From Polytrichum commune (lineage: Eukaryota; Streptophyta; Polytrichopsida; Polytrichales; Polytrichaceae): a DNA stretch of 64,000 bases. Shown here one piece after another: positions 57,721 to 64,000 of the stretch. Location of the stretch: positions 27,030,001 through 27,094,000 of the forward strand of contig OX485803.1 of the NCBI GenBank assembly GCA_950295325.1, read 5' to 3'. Position 1 is the stretch's first letter; each line of letters starts with the position of its first letter. Below the pieces are notes generated by a model. The model saw only the letters and a program-made list of their open reading frames with translations. It did not search any database and was not told the origin of the DNA. Position numbers and translations under genes: made by a program.

Positions 57721-58731
57721 TACACCTAATCATCGGAGGGTTCCCAAAGCTTGCCATGCGAGACTATGTCAAAGCTTTTTTGAAATCAACAAAACAATGA
57801 TAGAGACATCGATATGCATATAGTTTTTGTTCGATTAAAGTACGTAATGTAAGGATGTGGTTCAAAGTAAATCTACCTAGCCCGGAGCATGTTGGTCCTC
57901 TCACTCTAACCCTTTTCAATTCCACCCAACAAAACTTTTTTCTTTCTTTCTAAAACATAGCCATAAAGTCTGCCAAAGGTTGTTCCTAGCATTATGGTCA
58001 TATAGTTCCCATGGGAGTGTCTTTCATTGTATTTGAAGATTATTTGAATGAAGTTCATAGTTCATGAGGCCAAGATACCTTCTTTAGCCACCAAATTAAT
58101 AGCTTTGTGATTGGTTCACATAGATCATTTGCAACCCATTTTCGAAGCTTAGGTTTTAACCTATGGATATCCTTGCCTTTGTGATTTGCCATGTCTTTCA
58201 TGCAGGCCCATATTTCCCCTTATGTAAAAACATCACCCGGGGGGTGCACTCCATTCTCAAGTTGAACACCACATGCGATAAAAAAATATATACTTTTTAC
58301 ATAAAGCGTCACCAAAATGGGTCAAAATTTTATCAATTTTTTTCATGAGTAGATATACACGGTATCTATTACATAATAAAAAATGGTAACCAAATTTGAT
58401 GATTTAAAAAAAATAAAACAAAATATACCGTTTCTAACTAGAATGATGCATAATTGAACCAAAACAAATACTACAAAAATGAAGATGCCTAAAAATTTAA
58501 AAACAATATACAAAATATTTTATCAATGGTTATGCATATCTAGAAAAAATATCATCATTTTTCAAATTATCTATGGCACATAATATAGGGCAGCAAACTT
58601 TTATTGCACGCGGTTATGAAATGTAAGGGGGTGTGATCGCCCCGAGAAACATCACGAAGTTGAATATTCGGAATAAAATGATCATTTATATTTTCTCCCG
58701 AGGTGTATAGTTTTGTGCATTAATATAGTGC

Positions 58732-58932
58732 TTATTGTGGCATTAATGGAAGGGTTGCATCAACTTTTTCTTCAAATCTCTCCCAAAATAATTTTGGGTC
58801 CCTTTTGAGTAGAAAATGTAGATTCTTTTGTTTGCACTCCAAGTTAGAGTGTTTCTTATGCCGGATCATCATGCAATACGTCTCGAAAGCCATTATGGAA
58901 GTGTTGTTTGAGTGACTAGAGTTTAACACCAT
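58732..58932 (-). pseudogene. LINE ORF2 linker fragment
   Basis: The frame contains the LLKRDPKLFWERFEEKV pattern typical of the segment between endonuclease and reverse transcriptase in plant LINEs. It lies in the expected order. Confidence 0.5.
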
Positions 58933-59066
58933 ATGTAAGTTTCACTGGGCCTCTTGACAATTGCTATCAAACTATGTGTTGGATAGACTACCATTTTGTT
59001 TGCCCCCTAGTTTTTATTTTTATTTTTAGACAAGATGGGTTGAGTTACGCGTAGTATCAAGTGCAA

Positions 59067-60205
59067 CTAGGCTTGAGCATGGTCGTCTAACAAGGTGTAC
59101 GTCTCGCCTTGCACATAAGTGAGTTCATTATTGATATTTAGAACATATTGGTTTTCCTTCTCAAAATTGGGATGGAGAACTTGACCTTGACTACACGGGG
59201 CTAGAAGCCTAGATCCTACACTAATACATGTTTGGAAGAAGAGAGGGCAATGGTCTAAATTAGGTTGTTTATTACCTATCGAGGAATCAAAGATAGAATT
59301 GCAAAGGGAGTTGGGGTCACTTAGGAGGTAATCAACTACACTAGTCCCACCCACACTAGAGAAACAAGTGAAATCTTGATATCGCTTATCTAGCCCAATA
59401 ATCCGTGTGTCTCCTTGTGTATTGGGGGTGGGGTGGGGTGGGGGGCGTCGTGGAAATTTGTATGAACCCAAAAAAACATGATTGGATGTCACGTTACTAT
59501 CCCTATCCATGGGAGGTTGACAAGTTGGCTTTTGAAGTTAGTTGGGCTTGGTTGGCAGCCAAGGTGGCTACTGTCCGCATGGAGGTGGGGCCATGGCATG
59601 TATGGTGACAGTTGCCACAATGGTTTTGCATTTGCAATGGATTGGGAGTGGCGCCTAGAAAGTTTTTTGTGCAACAACGACAGTATTTCTACTTGGGAGG
59701 GAAGCAAACCTCTCCCTTTTTACTTGGTGGGTTGGAGCATTGGGGGCTTGGGCTCGGAGCTCAACAACGTCAACCCATTGTCATAAAAAAAATCTTCAAT
59801 AAGAACTTTATAGATATGTACAGTGATGACATGTGTTTTTGTGATGCTCAAAATTGGAAATGATTTCAGGGTGGGGCTCTCTAATGGATAGATTTGCCAA
59901 TATAGTATTGGAAAAAACACACAGCCAGAGAAGGACAAGTTTTCTATTGAAAATTAACCAAATGCATTGTAATAACCAATGTTGCCAGACTCTCTCAACC
60001 AATGGGGTCTAGGAACCCCGAGGAGCTTGATGACATTATCATCAAGATGAAGGTCTTGTCCTTGGTGAGAACTAGTTCGAGCATTAAAATCACCTAATAG
60101 AAAAACCTCCCGTAAAGAGCGATAATAAACAAACTTGGTGAAAATAATAATGTAAGGGTATGTATTTGCATATTTGTAGTTTTTAGGTGCCAGAGTGTGG
60201 AAAAT

Positions 60206-60243
<38 letters not shown>

Positions 60244-60391
60244 CGAAAAGGCCTATATCCTTGTGGATCCAAATCCATATATGTGTGTCCATGTGGGAAG
60301 AGGGGAGATGTAGAAATAAACATCTTATTAAATATATCAATATCCCCATGTCCTCGAGCAATGGTGCTTGAATGTATGTTGCAAGATTCAT
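59067..60391 (-). pseudogene. LINE APE-like endonuclease, broken
   Basis: Two minus frames carry endonuclease hallmarks in order: FLLGDFNART (about 60110-60080), then, after a shift, DFTCFSSVGGTSVVDYLLSD and LDHCPLFF (59220-59340). GDFNA, S-V-V-D-Y and D-H-C-P-L correspond to conserved EN blocks with the catalytic Asp and His. Confidence 0.7.
60208..60239. repeat. (AT)n microsatellite
   Basis: About 16 AT dinucleotides inside the LINE endonuclease region; together with the frameshifts it shows decay. Confidence 0.95.
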
Positions 60392-60712
60392 TTCGTGCAG
60401 TGGAATATGACAATAACTTGGGATTTTTGCTATACCTATTCCATCTTTCTTCTAAGTTTGTACTATAAGTACTAGATCTATAGTTGGATGTAGAACATTG
60501 TCATGAATTTCTACCAACAATATTGTCATGCATGGAATAACCTCTACAATCCCAAGAAACACATGAAATGGGGCACACATTGTGAGGTTGAGGTTTGTCC
60601 CCTGGTATTGTTTCAATTAAATTGGCTTGTGTGTTATCTTGCCCAACCGGTTTCTTGACCCATCCTCAAGTACTATAAGTTCTCCACCTATAATCTTGTC
60701 TAATTTTCCCAC

Positions 60713-60713
60713 C

Positions 60714-60770
<57 letters not shown>
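60713..60770. repeat. (TG)n microsatellite
   Basis: About 28 uninterrupted TG dinucleotides. Confidence 0.95.
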
Positions 60771-60771
<1 letters not shown>

Positions 60772-60849
60772 AGTTGGTGTTCTATCCTCATCAAATCCGA
60801 TTTTTGTACCTACGAGTTTCTTGTGGTCTCTCAAGTAGATTTATTTCAT

Positions 60850-62380
60850 CTCCCAGTTGATGCATTTGAAAATAATCAAGTGGGGTCTACACATATTGAA
60901 TTTTTTGATCCTCCAAGCTTTTGAGATACATGAAGTCCCTCCAAACGTGTATTGCAAGAATCATTGGGTAAGTTGTAGAGTGTTCTCATGCTCACTTTCT
61001 TCCATATTGGTCAATTTTAAATGTAAGCTACGCTTCCCTTTCCAATATCTCATGTACATATTGTGTTGTTTGGTCATGAAAAGAATATGCTTGGTCATCA
61101 TCTATGAGTTTAGATGGCTATGTAGTAGCATCTTTTTCATGGGGTTTTAAATGGTCTTGTAGTACAACCATGTCCCTTTCTACCTTGGACATGTGAGAAG
61201 TGTCAAGATACTTTGATGTCGTCATAGTTGTCTTAAAGTTAAAGACGTGGGAGTCTAATTCATTCAGATGAGTATGAAATTTGCTAATGGTATGCATTGT
61301 TTCTAGGCTAAATATTGTTTCATGAATCTCACGCCTTTGTTCCATCAGTTTCAAGCGTTGTTCTAGGGTCTGTACAATGCCCTATAGACTATTGACTTCA
61401 CTAGAAAGCGAGGTAGTGAGCTCAATTGATTCATGCTCTTTGAGTGTGTTTCCCTTCTTTGTTTTGCAAGAATATAATGTTTTGAAAAACTTCACTTACA
61501 ATTGAATGGCTTGCATGAAGAGACTTAAACTCTGACCAAATTTTCTTGAGTTTTGTGCCTTTTATAAACAATCACATGGTGCATTGTTGTTCACAAGCGC
61601 TATATATTTTCCTTTAAGCTCATCACTGATTGTTCAAGTGATGAGCTTAAATCCTGAATAATGTGCTCAAGTCGGTTTTTTTCATGAAGTTATTTTAGAA
61701 TATTCCATCGGATCTTATATGGTTGTTTCATAGTAACTTCCAAAGTGGAAGCCAAACCCTTAAGCATATCTTTGTCCATTTCTATAATAATTTCAAAATC
61801 AAAAGAAAAATGGAAGGGAGATTTGTTATCCAATGAAAGCCTGACCTTGCAATCCACATTTTTCATATGTGAAGATGAACCATTTAACTGTGTACTAATT
61901 CTTCCCAAATTAGTACACCTTCGCCGAATTCTAAGTTGATTGTTCCCGACAACCAATAATCTTGTGGCTTCTATATCTTTTCCGCGTAAATTTTTTTGAG
62001 ACAAATCCTTAAGAAAATGAGTTGTGCTTGAGGGTTGAGATCTAACATTTGACTTTGGAGGTCATAAACATTTGAATTATTTGTGATGTACCAAGAACAT
62101 ACTTTGGTCATATTCTATAGAAGTTGGACCTCTTGCAACCATGATGGTGATGCCATTGTGAAAGAAGGAAATGTTTGTGAAAAACCTTAGTGCATATGAT
62201 ATATTGGATTGAGTGGGTTTGTTTTGTTGGAGTCCAATACAAGTAGATGTTGGAGTCCTTGGTGCCAACCTTTTGAAGTAGTAGACTATGTTTGTCTACT
62301 ACTTTGCAGAGACCCTCCTCTCCCACGTGGTGTGTACCTTGGTGATCTACCCATACGTGCAAATTCTTGAAATGAAAAAC
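60850..62380 (-). pseudogene. coiled-coil-rich decayed frame, possible LINE ORF1
   Basis: The minus strand keeps long near-open stretches interrupted by single stops. One (61690-62004) has a mixed hydrophilic composition. Others read with heptad-like spacing, for example SSEVNSL, a stop, then GIVQTLEQRLKLMEQRREIH, and NRLEHIIQDLSSSLEQSVMS. Its position just 5' of the endonuclease fits ORF1 of a LINE. I see no zinc knuckle or RRM, so the identity is inferred from context. Confidence 0.4.
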
Positions 62381-62459
62381 CATGTTTTATAACCAACCCA
62401 ATGCTTTATTAGTATGTTCTATGTTGTGATACAATTTTTATCTTGTAATTAAGTATCTA

Positions 62460-62765
62460 CACTAGTAGAAAATTATGCCCAAAAGAACCATAGTCGAAAT
62501 CGGCCACGGTTTTTTTGACCAGCCTGATCTGCAGTTGCTAAATGACAGTAGATTTGTTTTTGGTTTATCAACTAAAATTATAGGAACATGGGACCATGTA
62601 GTATACCGTTGGAAAGGTTTTGAAAATACCTTTCTAACGATATATCACACGCCTATATTTTTTAAATATTTAATCGCAAAAAAGAAAAAGAAAAATTGTA
62701 ATTGGTTAGCAACTGCAGATCAGGGTGGTCAAAACAATTTTTTTGGGCATAGTTTTCTATTAGTA
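62460..62765. mobile_element. CACTA-type MITE, TSD CTA
   Basis: The ends are CACTAGTAGAAAATTATGCC and the inverse of TACTAATAGAAAACTATGCC, so one terminal CACTA has a single change. A direct CTA trinucleotide flanks both sides (62457-62459, 62766-62768). Inverted similarity continues inward (cagcctgatctgcagttg and its partner), so the 306-bp element can fold back. Three-base duplication and CACTA ends fit CACTA/EnSpm non-autonomous elements. Confidence 0.8.
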
Positions 62766-62768
62766 CTA

Positions 62769-63589
62769 GCATCGGGTGGACATTGTCCAAAATTACATCA
62801 AGTTGAATTGTATGGGCAAATTTGATGACATTTGAGCACATATGGGTGTGATTATGACAATATCCACATGATGCTTAGTTAGTCCACAAAAAGCCATCTT
62901 TTTCACTATCATATTTACCCTTAAGCATCTAAAATGCCCAAACTAGACCTCTTCACGCATAAAAGTATGTATTTTGAGCTTTGTATTTTCATTTCTAGCA
63001 AATTCTGTCAAAATTGATCCTATCTAGAATTAATCATTCCTCAAATGCACTTTTTGAATTGGTTGAATACTATGAGGTTAGTGAATATTTAAATTCAAGT
63101 ATGCAACATGAGTGACCTTGAATGCAAATATGTATATTTAATGTTGATCATCAATATCAAGTATGAGTAAATTTCAATCTTCTCCTTGACATAAGATTAT
63201 ATAAAATAACATTTAAAACCCATAAAGATACAACATATGATGTATGAAATTGATGAGGCATGTATTAGTTTTGGTCGTATGTTGAGACCCCGCGTTGGTT
63301 AACCGAGATACAAATGACACTTGGCTAGATTTGAAGGGAAGCAAGTGCACTAAATAATCACATTAGTGTGGATACCATCTAGACTTACATGGTGCTGTAA
63401 CTTCTTCTTTTTATTCAATTACCCGTTTTTAATCAGATAAGGCAAACAACTAGAACATGCGCCAAAAAATATAGAATGATTTACTTGACAAAAATTGATG
63501 ATCTCAATATAAATAAGTTATAGTAGCATGTAGCCCCAAATGATAATCAACACTAGGTCAATAGGACTATTTAGTGTAGTTATTGTCAA
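62769..63589. other. intergenic, no gene seen
   Basis: AT-rich. It contains a partial match to the 180-bp direct repeats (about 62838-62880) and a Stowaway-like end (ggactatttagtgTAg, about 63562-63577). Confidence 0.4.
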
Positions 63590-64000
63590 AATAAACAAAC
63601 CTTTGAGGTATTTCGATCTATTTTGGTTCATTCCCCTAAACCCCTTCCAATGAACATAAATTGATGTTAAAGTTCGGGAAACCAAAAAGGCTAATGGGAT
63701 TAAAAGTACATCAAGATGGTCAAACCAACTAATTCTCTAAAGTGGCGGAGTGCGTGAGCCTCTGCGAGATAAAGGCTAATGTCAACTTGATGGTCCAAAT
63801 GAAGAAAGACTTGAGGTACTAGATTCTCAAATACAAATGGAAACTTATCTCTAATGGAGTTATATATGGGGCACTCCAACATGTATGTGCCTTATTTTCA
63901 ACTGCATTATAGGAGCAAACATAGCATAGTTTAGTATCTCTATGAGAAGAGAACTATAATCATCAATCATGGTAGGGTACGAAATTGTCTCATGCTTCAC
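63590..64000 (-). mobile_element. 3' end of a second LINE copy (runs off the right edge)
   Basis: On the minus strand the C-terminal frame at 63700-63882 reads LECPIYNSIRDKFPFVFENL, then LHLDHQVDISLYL and EAHALRHFRELVGL, the usual end of the LINE ORF2 family that also occupies 56.2-60.4 kb. The 3' UTR aligns with 56240-56400. The rest lies beyond the window. Confidence 0.75.

Larger units (their letters stand above)
56180..62400 (-). mobile_element. decayed LINE (non-LTR retrotransposon), about 6 kb
   Basis: Read on the minus strand, this runs from about 62400 (5') to about 56180 (3'). A coiled-coil-rich, stop-interrupted region (about 62380-60850, possibly ORF1) is followed by an APE-type endonuclease, a linker, reverse transcriptase and a C-terminal cysteine/histidine region. 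All parts are broken by stops and frameshifts, so it is not active. The 3' end is shared with a second copy at 63590-64000 and with the intron fragment at 2825-2960. There is no clear poly(A) tail and I could not fix target duplications. Confidence 0.75.

Noticed and set aside
59405-59863. Plus-strand frames of 67-102 codons, rich in Trp and Gly
   Set aside because: They lie antisense to the LINE endonuclease and contain no motif.
1-64000. CRISPR arrays, tRNA or rRNA genes, prokaryotic operons, virus insertions
   Set aside because: I found no regularly spaced identical repeats with unique spacers, no complete tRNA cloverleaf outside the SINE heads, no rRNA sequence and no intact viral gene. 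Introns and plant transposons show that the DNA is nuclear and eukaryotic.

Overview
The window looks like nuclear DNA of a land plant, most likely a vascular plant. Genes are split by spliceosomal introns with GT-AG borders, one gene encodes a chloroplast Tic62-type protein with FNR-binding repeats, intergenic DNA is AT-rich and microsatellite-laden, and plant-type DNA transposons, a tRNA-derived SINE and a LINE fill most of the space. I cannot name the species. Gene density is low: four protein genes carry support, one of them cut by the left edge.

Layout. 1-3769 (+): 3' part of a gene for a plant multi-pass membrane protein; its 2.9-kb intron has collected a dispersed repeat, a Harbinger-like MITE and a LINE 3' fragment. 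3.9-10.1 kb: repeats, including a second MITE and two SINE copies. 10195-19919 (-): a TIC62 homologue with 17 coding exons that join without a frame break into 1108 codons: transit peptide, NAD(P)-binding SDR domain, long charged coiled coil, and a C-terminal array of three FNR-binding motifs interleaved with four copies of an F-R/K-W-P-W motif. 20.8-24.2 kb: a third MITE and more repeats. 24280-24909 (-): an intronless SEC11-like signal peptidase gene whose catalytic serine position is phenylalanine, with a decayed fragment of a second copy 1 kb away. 25.8-31.8 kb: two pogo/Tigger-like DNA transposon derivatives in opposite orientation and a 1.29-kb near-palindrome. 33863-36426 (-): a NYN endonuclease gene with two LOTUS/OST-HTH domains in four coding exons. 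36.5-64 kb: no convincing host gene; GC-rich decayed tandem repeats (38.4-38.9 kb), long poly-G runs (45.2-46.1 kb), three 170-bp tandem units (46.9-47.5 kb), an array of ten short hairpin-like units with a constant AGAC loop (55.3-55.7 kb), a decayed LINE of about 6 kb (56.2-62.4 kb, minus), a CACTA-type MITE and the 3' end of another LINE copy.

The host genes do not form a pathway. TIC62 acts in the chloroplast (redox-linked tethering of ferredoxin-NADP+ reductase), the SEC11-like protein would sit in the ER membrane, and the NYN-LOTUS protein is an RNA-binding/RNase type. The most interesting parts are the modular C-terminus of the TIC62 homologue, built by duplication of an exon pair and carrying a recurrent tryptophan motif that I do not recognise from angiosperm Tic62; the serine-less SEC11 paralogue; and the hairpin-unit array.
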